From positions 120,024 through 184,023 of the forward strand of contig JBFLZW010000018.1 in NCBI GenBank assembly GCA_040755755.1: a stretch of 64,000 bases of DNA. The letters run 5' to 3'. Origin of the DNA: a bacterium. Its GTDB lineage: Bacteria > SZUA-182 > DTGQ01. Position numbers and translations under genes: made by a program. Shown one piece after another: positions 32,801 to 39,594 of the stretch; position 1 is the first letter of the stretch, and the number at the start of each line of letters is the position of its first letter. Below the pieces are notes generated by a model, which did not search any database, was not told the origin of the DNA, and saw nothing but the letters and a program-made list of their open reading frames with translations.

Positions 32801-35800
32801 TCCGGACTGAGCTTACCCTGGCTATCAGGCTCTGCCTGCCATATAACCCTATCCCGCTCCTGAGCCTGCGGCGCAGAAACTGGCTCCGGATTGAGCTCGC
32901 CCTTCTGCTCAGTCTCTGCCTGCGGGTTGAGCTCATCCTGCCTGGCAGATATTGTCCCTGGGCTCAACCTGCTCTGCCCGTCAGACTCTGCCTGCCATGT
33001 AACTCTATCCTGAGCCTGAGCCTGCGGCGCAGAAACTGGCTCCGGATTGAGCTCGACCCTCTGCTCAGTCTCTGCCTGCAGGGTGTGTTCAGAGGTTCCC
33101 CATCTTGGAGAGGTGCCTCTCTCATACTCCTCCCCCTTGAGGGGGGGAGCCCCTGTAGCAGGCAAGCCTCCATCACTCTCCTCCCCCTTGAGGGGGGAGG
33201 CTGGGTGGGGGTGATGGCTATTCTCACCCTTCTCATTGAAAAAGGGGAAATGGGGAACATCCGGGGTGTGTTCATCCTGTTTGACAGATGCTGCCTCCAG
33301 GCCAAGCTTGCCCTGCCCTTCAGTCACCGCATCCCATATAACCCTATCCTGTTCCTGACCCTGCTGCCTAAGAGCTGGCTCCGGATTGAGCTTGCCCTTA
33401 TGGTCAAGTTCCACCTTCACCTTAAGCTCATCCTGCATGGCCGATGCTCCCCCCAGGCTCTGGTTGCCCTGCCCATCAGGTGCTATTATCTGCCAATTAA
33501 TCCTATCCTGTTCCTGGAGCACAGTGACTGCCTCCTGGTTAAGCTCACCCCTCTGCTCAGTCTCTGCCTGCGGAGTGAACATGCTCTGCTGCGCAGACGC
33601 TGCCTCCGGCCTGAGCTTGGCCTGCTCATCAGGCCATGCCTGCCAATTAATCTCATTCTGGTCCTGCGGACCGGGAACTGGTTCCGAATTGAGCTTGCCC
33701 TTCTGACTAAGCTCTACCTGCGGGTTGAATGGACTCCGCTGGGCAGGCGCTGCCTCCAAACCGAGCTTGTCTTGCCCATCAGGCTCTGATTGCCATGTAA
33801 CCTGGCCCTGATCCTGATCCTGACTCCGAGCCTGCGGCCCAGGGGCTGGCTCCGCCAGGCTAAATTTGCCCTTCTGGTCAGGCTCTGTCTTCATGCCGAC
33901 TTCATCCTGCCTGGCTGAAGCTGCTTCCAAGCGGAGCCTGCTCTGCTCATCAGGCTCCACCTGCCCTGTAATCCCATTCTGATCCAACGGCCTGAGAACT
34001 GGCTCAGGGTTGGGCTTGTCCTTCTGATCAGGCTCTGCCTGCGGATTGAACATGCCCTGCCGGATAGATACTGCCTCCGGGCTCATCGTGCCCCGCCCAT
34101 CGGGTTCCTCTGCCTTCATATTGAGCTTATCCTGCCTGGCCGATGCTACTTCCAGGCTGGCCTTGTCCTGCCCATCAGGTGCTATCTGCCAATTAATCCT
34201 ATCCTGTCCCTGGAGCACAGTGACTGGCTCCTGATTGAGCTCGCCCATCTGCTCAGTCTCTGCCTGCGGGGTGAACATGCTCTGCTGCGCAGACGCAGCC
34301 TCCGGGTTAAGCTTACTTTGCCCATCAGGAGACTCTGCCTGCCATGTAACCCCATCCGGTTCCTGAGCCTGCGGGCCGGGGGGAACTGTCGCCGGGCTGA
34401 ACTCGCCATTCTGATCTGAGTCCACCTGCAGGGTATATTCACCATGCTTGACAGGTTCTGCATCAAAGCTAAATTTGCTCTGTCCATCAGGCTCTGCCTG
34501 CCAATTAATCCCATTCTGAACCCGCTGCCCGGGAACTGGCTCCGAGCTGAATTTTCCCTTCTGGTCAGGCTCTGCCTGTATCCTGAATTTATCCTGCATG
34601 ACAGGCACAGGCTCTACCTCATCCTGAGCCTGTGCCCGCGGCACAAAAACTGGCTCCAGATTGAGCTTGCCATTCTGGTCAGGTTCTGCCTTCATGTTGA
34701 GCTTATCCTGCCTGGCCGAAGCTGCATCTGAGCTAAGTTTGCCCTGCCCATTGGGCACTGCCTGCCAATCAACCCTATACCTATTCTGCGGCCCAGAAAT
34801 CAACTCCGGATTGAGCGGGCTCTTCTCAGGCTCCGCCTGGGGGTCAAGGGTGCTCTGCCGGGCAGGTTCTGCGAAGTATTCGCTGTGATTGCCTTCCCCT
34901 TCGATGATGGAGCCGCGAACTACCTCCAAAGGAGGTAAGGATTCACCATGATCATCCCCTTCGATCACGGATAGGCTATCCACATCCTCATTAGGAAATG
35001 ATCTATCATACTCCTCTCTCATGGCTATGACTTCATTATCCACCTTCCCACCAGGTGCGAGACTGTCATCCCTCTCCCCCTCAAAGGGCGATGTCATTAA
35101 ATCAAGGGCAGTCATTGAGCCCAGGGCAGTCTCTTTCCCCCCTCGCCCCTGTGGAGAGAGGGTTGTGGTGAGCGGCTTTGCGGTGCGAAGCGCTAAGTTA
35201 ATGACATTGTCCGTAAGGGGGGAGGCTGAATAGGGATGATAGATGAGATCACCCTCTTCTGTCTCCCTGACAAAGGCAGGAGTCTGGCCACTGCCTTCTG
35301 CGGCGGCACCCACAGTGTGGGGTAGCCCTTTGGATTGCGGTGGCACGACACCGCTTTCCTTCTCATGGAGTGAGGATGAAGGGATAGTCATTTTCCTTGC
35401 AGATGGCTCAACATAGCCGCTTTCATGAATAGCCGGGCTTAACTGAATAGCATTGCCCTCACTGGGGAGAGGGCTGGCAGTGTGCTCAAGCCACAGGGGC
35501 TCCCTGCGCCACAGGGGCTTTAAGTCCTCCTCGATAAATGGGAGGTATTGATGACCACGGGATAGACTTTGAGTCACTTCCGGGTCAGGTTGTGTTACCC
35601 CAGAGAAGCTTTGAATTCGCACCGGGGGAGGCTGGAACCCCTCACGGATACCCTCATGGCTACCCTGACTTTCCCCAGGGTGAAGTGGGGTTTCCCCAGG
35701 GAGGCTCCGGGTGTCTTTCCCTGAACCAATGTCTGTGTCTGCTGACCCCTTATTGACAACTGCCGGTCCGGGCTCTCCTTCCTGCTGTGCCTGGAGTGGG

Positions 35801-36558
35801 CGCACATTTTCAAAGTCAATCCTGACTGTGGACCAATGGTAAGGAATTATCCGCTTTATATATATTTTATCTGCCTCTGATTCCACCAGGGTTATTCTCC
35901 CGATCCCGTTCTTCCCGATCCGATCCTGGGCTCTGTACCTGGCTATACCCCTGCCCCTGGTATCCTGAGACTGAACCATATCCCTGGCTATGGCCTGCGC
36001 TCTGAACGTGTCCCCGGCCCAATACCTGTTTTGAGCCACTTCCCCGGCATCTCTCATGAAATACCCGGCCTGAGCCACGTTCATCTTCCCGGTCATGTCC
36101 GAGTCCCTGGTCACAGCCACTTCTCCATCCGTATTCACCTCCCCGGATGTTTTCACGCTCCTGGCCATATCCACATCCACGGCTATGTCTCCATCCCTGA
36201 TCATATCCATATCTCCGGCCATGTCCACATCAGCGGCCATGTCCGTATCTCTGGCCATATCTCTATCCCTGGCCGCATCCAGAGCCAAATTCTCAGCCTG
36301 CGGCATATCCTTGACTGCAACCTGCGGCATATCCTTGACCGCATCCCTGACCCTGGCTGCCATGTCCCCGGTCATGTCCTTTGCTTTATCAAAGGAGCTC
36401 AGGGAACGGCTCAGAAACTGGAAAAAGAGATTGTCGGAATCAGGGGGAACCGTTTTTGATTCTCTCCCTCTGGATTTTTCTTCGATCTGTCTGGCCGCTC
36501 TGGTTTTTATAAATTGGAGGCGATCCGCACCTGATGGAAAATTCTGAGCCGAAAGCAT
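29806..36558 (-). CDS. fliK: Giant flagellar hook-length control protein FliK with repeat arrays
   Basis: FliK measures hook length and switches the export gate through FlhB. The C-terminal domain is recognisable at about residues 2085-2195: VEEIIQQVMPRLTAHIRDNG, LTVNLHPEHLGRLHISLELK and NLASLKVSLARHLADQGLEV. The protein has 2250 residues against a usual 350-650. Its N-terminal part has short D-x-DMA repeats (about residues 70-150). The centre has about 19 units of 48-57 residues with the core INWQAEPDGQGKL then SARQDELNPQAEPDQKGEL. A third array of short ID-PQG-Q units follows. Two dispersed elements are inserted in frame (33081-33274 and about 35060-35240). It lies between flgC and flgD, the usual place. 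The frame is unbroken over 6.7 kb. Confidence 0.92.
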   Translation of the reverse strand: MLSAQNFPSGADRLQFIKTRAARQIEEKSRGRESKTVPPDSDNLFFQFLSRSLSSFDKAKDMTGDMAARVRDAVKDMPQVAVKDMPQAENLALDAARDRDMARDTDMAADVDMAGDMDMIRDGDIAVDVDMARSVKTSGEVNTDGEVAVTRDSDMTGKMNVAQAGYFMRDAGEVAQNRYWAGDTFRAQAIARDMVQSQDTRGRGIARYRAQDRIGKNGIGRITLVESEADKIYIKRIIPYHWSTVRIDFENVRPLQAQQEGEPGPAVVNKGSADTDIGSGKDTRSLPGETPLHPGESQGSHEGIREGFQPPPVRIQSFSGVTQPDPEVTQSLSRGHQYLPFIEEDLKPLWRREPLWLEHTASPLPSEGNAIQLSPAIHESGYVEPSARKMTIPSSSLHEKESGVVPPQSKGLPHTVGAAAEGSGQTPAFVRETEEGDLIYHPYSASPLTDNVINLALRTAKPLTTTLSPQGRGGKETALGSMTALDLMTSPFEGERDDSLAPGGKVDNEVIAMREEYDRSFPNEDVDSLSVIEGDDHGESLPPLEVVRGSIIEGEGNHSEYFAEPARQSTLDPQAEPEKSPLNPELISGPQNRYRVDWQAVPNGQGKLSSDAASARQDKLNMKAEPDQNGKLNLEPVFVPRAQAQDEVEPVPVMQDKFRIQAEPDQKGKFSSEPVPGQRVQNGINWQAEPDGQSKFSFDAEPVKHGEYTLQVDSDQNGEFSPATVPPGPQAQEPDGVTWQAESPDGQSKLNPEAASAQQSMFTPQAETEQMGELNQEPVTVLQGQDRINWQIAPDGQDKASLEVASARQDKLNMKAEEPDGRGTMSPEAVSIRQGMFNPQAEPDQKDKPNPEPVLRPLDQNGITGQVEPDEQSRLRLEAASARQDEVGMKTEPDQKGKFSLAEPAPGPQARSQDQDQGQVTWQSEPDGQDKLGLEAAPAQRSPFNPQVELSQKGKLNSEPVPGPQDQNEINWQAWPDEQAKLRPEAASAQQSMFTPQAETEQRGELNQEAVTVLQEQDRINWQIIAPDGQGNQSLGGASAMQDELKVKVELDHKGKLNPEPALRQQGQEQDRVIWDAVTEGQGKLGLEAASVKQDEHTPDVPHFPFFNEKGENSHHPHPASPLKGEESDGGLPATGAPPLKGEEYERGTSPRWGTSEHTLQAETEQRVELNPEPVSAPQAQAQDRVTWQAESDGQSRLSPGTISARQDELNPQAETEQKGELNPEPVSAPQAQERDRVIWQAEPDSQGKLSPEVEVVFAQRSMFNPQAEPDQKGELNPEPIPVSQAQEQKGEEVKIIWQAIPDEQGKVGLETVSVKQNEFTLKIEPHQKDDFNPEPVPGLQAQDSEPVPGPQDQNEINWQAWPDEQAKLRPEAASAQQSMFTPQAETEQRGELNQEAVTVLQEQDRINWQIIAPDGQGNQSLGGASAMQDELKVKVELDHKGELNPEPVPAPQAQAQDRVTWQAEPDSQGKLSPEVEVVFAQRSMFNPQAEPDQKGELNPEPIPVPQAQEQKGEEVKIIWQAIPDEQGKVGLEAVSVKQNELTLKIEPHQKDDFNPEPVPGLQAQDQAQDQDRVIWQAEPDGQGKPGMEAAPTQQSMFNPQAEPDQKGKPNLETASARQDKLDPQAEHDPKGKLNPEPVPEQQYQGQDRINWQAEPDGAGKPGLEAASVRQDEFNMKVEPDPKGEPILESVPEPQGQNRVNWLAGPDEQGALSLDAASARQDELNMNRGPDPKDERKPGLVPAPQDNLNQQAEPALSTDLNSWEDLNLPESFDPQPKFDLPVESDPDLQGKIDPQDKQRLIDLRVIQETVNPRTIDPQGRQREIDQQSDKLQSIQGETDRHSKPQDADPRREKADIDPQVMQKEGNLQGTQRVIDPQGTRQDIDPLGKQQVIGPHIVQGITDPEGNREEIGFQDRKGGDADHQSRQRAVDFQAQQQAGNLQGKQQDTDPKAIPKALQGDVDLQGKLTRQVDLNPPQNWQSQTQPVKPGSKSSSAQQGDEKNVLPISSKEQPGSGISVSSPPHPFAAPPSKEVDVPAISRSLTGLVEKQSTPYHDKPKSGPLTSPDSKEAAFSLKLPGQPSLRESTSLPAAINTSTSAASSPVEEIIQQVMPRLTAHIRDNGHSLTVNLHPEHLGRLHISLELKENMFRAHLAADNPQTQKILEENLASLKVSLARHLADQGLEVNQFSVSVGGGGIGHQKQSRFSGYPEGQYQKRREQGLAGISAADTPGSPFGQNGKHDTGDNEINYLA
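31861..32904. repeat. Near-identical segmental duplication A inside fliK
   Basis: 31861-32238 and 32527-32904 align at a constant offset of 666 bases. The first 310 bases differ at only a few positions (for example GTAAGC/GTAAAC and CTGCCTCC/CTGTCTCC); the remainder is a little more diverged. The shift is a multiple of three. Confidence 0.9.
32221..33689. repeat. Near-identical segmental duplication B inside fliK
   Basis: 32221-32528 and 33382-33689 align at a constant offset of 1161 bases, a multiple of three, with only a few differences. It starts where duplication A's left copy ends and overlaps it by 18 bases. Confidence 0.9.
33081..33274. mobile_element. MITE-like element inserted in frame in fliK
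   Basis: The 11-base sequence GGGTGTGTTCA occurs at 33081-33091 and again at 33264-33274, as a target-site duplication would. Just inside lie inverted ends GTTCCCCAT (33096-33104) and ATGGGGAAC (near 33251-33259). The interior holds two CCCCCTTGAGGGGGG-type hairpins. The shift is 183 bases, 61 codons, so the fliK frame is kept; the peptide includes ASPLKGEESDGG and PPLKGEEYERG. Confidence 0.7.
35060..35240. mobile_element. Second in-frame element in fliK, with a nested insertion
   Basis: Flanks CTCTCCCCCTCAAAGGG and GGGGGGAGGCTGAATAGGG match the hairpin arms of the element at 33081-33274. Between them is a 117-base segment (35091-35207, 39 codons) with perfect 10-bp inverted ends ATGTCATTAA and TTAATGACAT and its own CTCGCCCCTGTGG hairpin. 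The fliK frame stays open (PLTTTLSPQGRGGKE). Confidence 0.65.
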
Positions 36559-36675
36559 TATCTTTTGCCCCTTGGCCTGTGCTCTTCATTCGTGCACTGA
36601 GCCCGTATTGTGTTAAACCCTTCATTTACGAATATGAACGGGAAAACCGTGCTTGTGATCCTGCCTTCTCATATC

Positions 36676-37110
36676 TCATATTTTCAGCGTGTTCTTGATC
36701 ATATCCTTGGTCGCGCTGACTGCGGTAAGATTAGCTTCGTAGGCACGCATGGTAGTGAGCAGATTGCCCATTTCCTCTATGGGGCTGATATTGGGCATGG
36801 CCACTACACCATCGGCATCTGCATCCGGATGCGAAGGGTCATAGACCAGGTTCGGCTGCCGGGGATCGGTGAAGGTTCCGATCACTTCGACTTTGTTCAC
36901 CGGCCTTATTCCAACGGATTTCAGGATTTCCTCAAAGGTAGGCTGTTGAACCGGAATGGCTGCGAAAGTGGCGTCCTGACGGCGATAGGGGCCGCCGGCA
37001 GCAGTCCTGGTGGTGGTAGCATTGGCAATATTGCTGGAAATAAGATTCATCCGATAGCGCTGGGCCATCAGCCCGGAGGAACTGACATCAAGTGAGGTAA
37101 ACAGATTCAT
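36676..37110 (-). CDS. flgC: Flagellar proximal rod protein FlgC
   Basis: The 144-residue rod subunit begins MNLFTSLDVSSSGLMAQRYR with MNLISSNIANATTTRTAAGG, and ends SPIEEMGNLLTTMRAYEANL with MIKNTLKI, all typical of FlgC. FlgC joins FlgB and FlgF in the proximal rod. It starts two bases after the stop of flgB and precedes fliK; no fliE follows as it does in many clusters, since fliE is 20 kb away before fliF. Confidence 0.96.
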   Translation of the reverse strand: MNLFTSLDVSSSGLMAQRYRMNLISSNIANATTTRTAAGGPYRRQDATFAAIPVQQPTFEEILKSVGIRPVNKVEVIGTFTDPRQPNLVYDPSHPDADADGVVAMPNISPIEEMGNLLTTMRAYEANLTAVSATKDMIKNTLKI

Positions 37111-37112
37111 GG

Positions 37113-37511
37113 CTATTTTCTCCCTTCGGCAATAACTGTCCGCAGTTGCTCGAACCGTTTCGAGAGCATCAGAGTCAGAGTGGTGAACATGAGCTGATTT
37201 TCAGTAAGTTTGCTCATTTCCAGGTCCAGATCCACGGTATTTCCGTCATTCTTGACCGGCGTGGAAGTTGGCACCAGTTGAGGATCACGCAGCTTTTCAT
37301 TCATTACCAGATCAAATGCCCGGTAATTGGGGGTATTCAGGTTGGCGATATTCGAGGAGATCAGGCTGTTGCGCCTGACCCGGTAATCCACTCCCTGTTC
37401 CAGATCAGGAAAGGGTTGATCGAACAATTTTTTTTGAATAATCCGGCCGGTCTGGCCTTTCGATTCAGCCTCAATATTCATTGGCGCATTTTCGATTCTA
37501 CTGATTGGCAC
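37113..37511 (-). CDS. flgB: Flagellar proximal rod protein FlgB
   Basis: FlgB forms the base of the rod. The family core is VRRNSLISSNIANLNTPNYR with AFDLVMNEKL, and KLTENQLMFTTLTLMLSKRF near the end. GTG 37511 is preferred because AGGGAG lies eight bases before it, giving 132 residues; the frame is also open to TTG 37547 without a ribosome site. It is followed directly by flgC. Confidence 0.93.
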   Translation of the reverse strand: MPISRIENAPMNIEAESKGQTGRIIQKKLFDQPFPDLEQGVDYRVRRNSLISSNIANLNTPNYRAFDLVMNEKLRDPQLVPTSTPVKNDGNTVDLDLEMSKLTENQLMFTTLTLMLSKRFEQLRTVIAEGRK

Positions 37512-37635
37512 TTGAGTACTCTCCCTGGACAGCATATCCTGAGTCAAAGGTCAAAGACCGCTTCACTGCAAAGACTTCGGTTCCTATCTCGTAAGAAACA
37601 CCAGCCATACGGTTATGGCTGGAACAAATAATCTC

Positions 37636-37839
37636 CTACACGGTAACATCAATCCTTGGGGCCTGCTCTTCTTCCTGCTCCTGCGAAGGTGCTCCTCCAG
37701 ATACCTTCTTCACTCCCGCCTGAGCTGATTCCTGCTTCTTCCTGAGCGGAGACCGGCTGTTCTTCCGGCTGCCCTGATTCCTCCCGCCCACAGCCGGGTA
37801 ACCGGCTACTGGCGGCTGTATGCCGACTGGATTGATCAT
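37636..37839 (-). CDS. Small basic protein between fliA and flgB, function unknown
   Basis: A strong AAAGGGGGA site precedes ATG 37839, which opens 67 codons. The sequence has a Pro/Gly-rich start (MINPVGIQPPVAGYPAVGG), a very basic middle (SRKNSRSPLRKKQ) and an acidic then hydrophobic end (EQEEEQAPRIDVTV). I recall small proteins of this style after fliA in other flagellar clusters, but no function. The upstream codons to 37905 come from a repeat and are not counted. Confidence 0.6.
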   Translation of the reverse strand: MINPVGIQPPVAGYPAVGGRNQGSRKNSRSPLRKKQESAQAGVKKVSGGAPSQEQEEEQAPRIDVTV

Positions 37840-37880
37840 GCTTTTCCCCCTTTCATCCTTTTCGATTCCTGGCCACGTCT

Positions 37881-37908
37881 TTACTGACCACTGGCCACTG
37901 ACCACTGT
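37881..37908. repeat. GACCACTGGCCACTGACCACT element after fliA
   Basis: A short copy of the dispersed GACCACT family lies in the gap between fliA and the small gene. Confidence 0.8.
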
Positions 37909-37923
37909 TTCCTCCCCCCTCCC

Positions 37924-38688
37924 CTACAGCATCACTTCCCGGAGTTTCTGCTTCAGCAGGATCATGGCCTTGGTATGCCGCTCCGAGATAGTCGATTCGG
38001 CAAGGCCCAGGATAGTGCCGATTTCTTTCATGGTCAGCTCGTCCCAGTAATAGAGCGAGAGGATCATCTGGTCCTTGACGTTCAGCTCGTTAATGGCCTT
38101 GGCCAAGAGGTCTTTGATCTGCTTCAGATTGACCTTCTCATAGATGGTTTCATCCTGTGAGCTTTTCAGGCATTCGAGAATATTGTCCTTCTCATCGATG
38201 GGCAGGACTTTGGTTAAATCCTCCAGGCTGATAATGGACACGTTGCGCACCTGATTGATGAGCTTATGGTATTTTTCCAGGGAGATATTCATTTCCGCGG
38301 CAATTTCCTCATCGGTTGCTGCCCGGCCCTTTCTCTGCTCCACGTCGATGTAGGCTTTTTCCACCTTCTTGACCTTCTGGTGTATGGAGCGGGGAGTCCA
38401 GTCCTGGGCCCGCAGCTCATCCAGAATTGCCCCGCGGATCCTGAACTCTGCATAGGTCTTGAACTTGACGTCCTTGGAAGCGTCAAATTTTTCTATGGCA
38501 TCGAGGAGACCGATGATGCCCGCTTCGATCAGGTCTTCGGTCTGGACATTCGGAGGCAGACGGTTGGCGATGCGGGTAGCGATGAATTTGATCATGGGCA
38601 GATGATCAAGGATCAGTTGGTTGCGATCCTCTTCGCTTTCAATCCAGGATGTCTCGTACTGCTTCTCGGTTTTAAATATATTTTTCAT
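37924..38688 (-). CDS. fliA: Flagellar sigma factor FliA (sigma-28)
   Basis: The 254-residue sigma factor shows region 2 (LPMIKFIATRIANRLPPNVQ, LIEAGIIGLLDAIEKFD, FKTYAEFRIRGAILDELRAQ with DWTPRSIH), region 3 and region 4 (MILSLYYWDELTMKEIGTIL, AESTISERHTKAMILLKQKL). DWTPRSIHQKVKK is characteristic of the FliA/WhiG group. It directs late flagellar genes such as flagellin, which are not in the window; the anti-sigma factor gene flgM is not here either. It starts 12 bases after flhG. Confidence 0.95.
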   Translation of the reverse strand: MKNIFKTEKQYETSWIESEEDRNQLILDHLPMIKFIATRIANRLPPNVQTEDLIEAGIIGLLDAIEKFDASKDVKFKTYAEFRIRGAILDELRAQDWTPRSIHQKVKKVEKAYIDVEQRKGRAATDEEIAAEMNISLEKYHKLINQVRNVSIISLEDLTKVLPIDEKDNILECLKSSQDETIYEKVNLKQIKDLLAKAINELNVKDQMILSLYYWDELTMKEIGTILGLAESTISERHTKAMILLKQKLREVML

Positions 38689-38700
38689 AATAGGGGTACC

Positions 38701-39594
38701 TCACTCATGTCCCAGATTAAGGACATTACTCAAGAAGAAATTAATGCTTTTGTTAGACCACGGGTCGTAGGGAATACCGCCAACAGATTCTGCTACCTTC
38801 CGGATCTCCTGACTGATCCTGGCCCTGGGGTACTGCTTGACCACGATCTGCTGGTTCCTTGATGCCTGAACCAGTCTGGGATCAGCCGAGAGAGTCCCGA
38901 GGTGTCGGATGGGAACCTTGAGGAAGCGCTGGCAGATCTTCTCCAACTTCTGAAAAAGATCCTTTCCATGCAGGGCGTTATATGCATGGTTGGTAATGAC
39001 ATGAAACCCGGTAACACCATACCGTATGGCCAGTACCTTGATGGTGGCATAGGCATCGGCCAGAGAGGTCGGATCCGGGGAGAGTATGACTATCACCTCC
39101 TGAGCCATCTGGTTAAAAGCCATGACATTGGAAGAGATGCCGGCTGCCGTATCGATCAGGATGAAATCGTAGTGCTGATCCAGAAGATCGAGCTGGGATT
39201 TCAGGTAGAGCTTCTGGCTGGCGCTCAGGTGGGTCATCTCTTCGATACCGGAAGCTGCGGGCAGGATCGAAACTCCATCGGGGCTTTCGGCAATCACTTC
39301 AAAGATGCTTTTCTCCTGCCGGATAACATGCTGGAGCGTCCACTGAGACGAGATCCCCAGCAGGATATTGACATTGGCCAGTCCAAGATCGGCATCGATA
39401 ATCAGCACCTTTTTGTTGAACTGCCGCAAGGCAAAGGCCAGATTTACGGCGATGTTGGTTTTTCCCACCCCTCCCTTGCCGCTGGTGATGGAAAAAATTC
39501 TGGCCTTCTGGATGAGCAGGGGAGCGGCGGACTCATCAGGGATTGCAGCAGTTACAGCTACCATTTTGCGAAGGTTGTCTGCCTGGTCAAACAT
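38701..39594 (-). CDS. flhG: Flagellar number regulator FlhG (MinD-like ATPase)
   Basis: The 297-residue ParA/MinD-type ATPase has the deviant Walker A FSITSGKGGVGKTNIAVNLA, VLIIDADLGLANVNILLG, and DFILIDTAAGISSNVM. The N-terminal FDQADNLRKMVA is the short helix that contacts FlhF or FleQ-like partners in the family. FlhG limits flagellar number at the pole. It overlaps flhF by eight bases and is followed by fliA. Confidence 0.94.
   Translation of the reverse strand: MFDQADNLRKMVAVTAAIPDESAAPLLIQKARIFSITSGKGGVGKTNIAVNLAFALRQFNKKVLIIDADLGLANVNILLGISSQWTLQHVIRQEKSIFEVIAESPDGVSILPAASGIEEMTHLSASQKLYLKSQLDLLDQHYDFILIDTAAGISSNVMAFNQMAQEVIVILSPDPTSLADAYATIKVLAIRYGVTGFHVITNHAYNALHGKDLFQKLEKICQRFLKVPIRHLGTLSADPRLVQASRNQQIVVKQYPRARISQEIRKVAESVGGIPYDPWSNKSINFFLSNVLNLGHE

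Larger units (their letters stand above)
31400..34790 (-). repeat. Tandem array of about 19 units coding the FliK ruler region
   Basis: Each unit carries the plus-strand signature CTGCCAATTAA or CTGCCATATAA, which encodes (I/V)NWQ or (I/V)IWQ in the minus frame. I count 19 such sites between about 31455 and 34775. Unit length varies from about 145 to 170 bases and always keeps the frame. Units differ by substitution and small in-frame indels. Confidence 0.9.

Noticed and set aside
31675..33789. A 704-codon plus-strand frame opposite fliK
   Set aside because: It is antisense to the fliK repeat array; the repetition and codon pattern keep this frame open by chance. The Leu/Arg-rich product has no ribosome site or family pattern.
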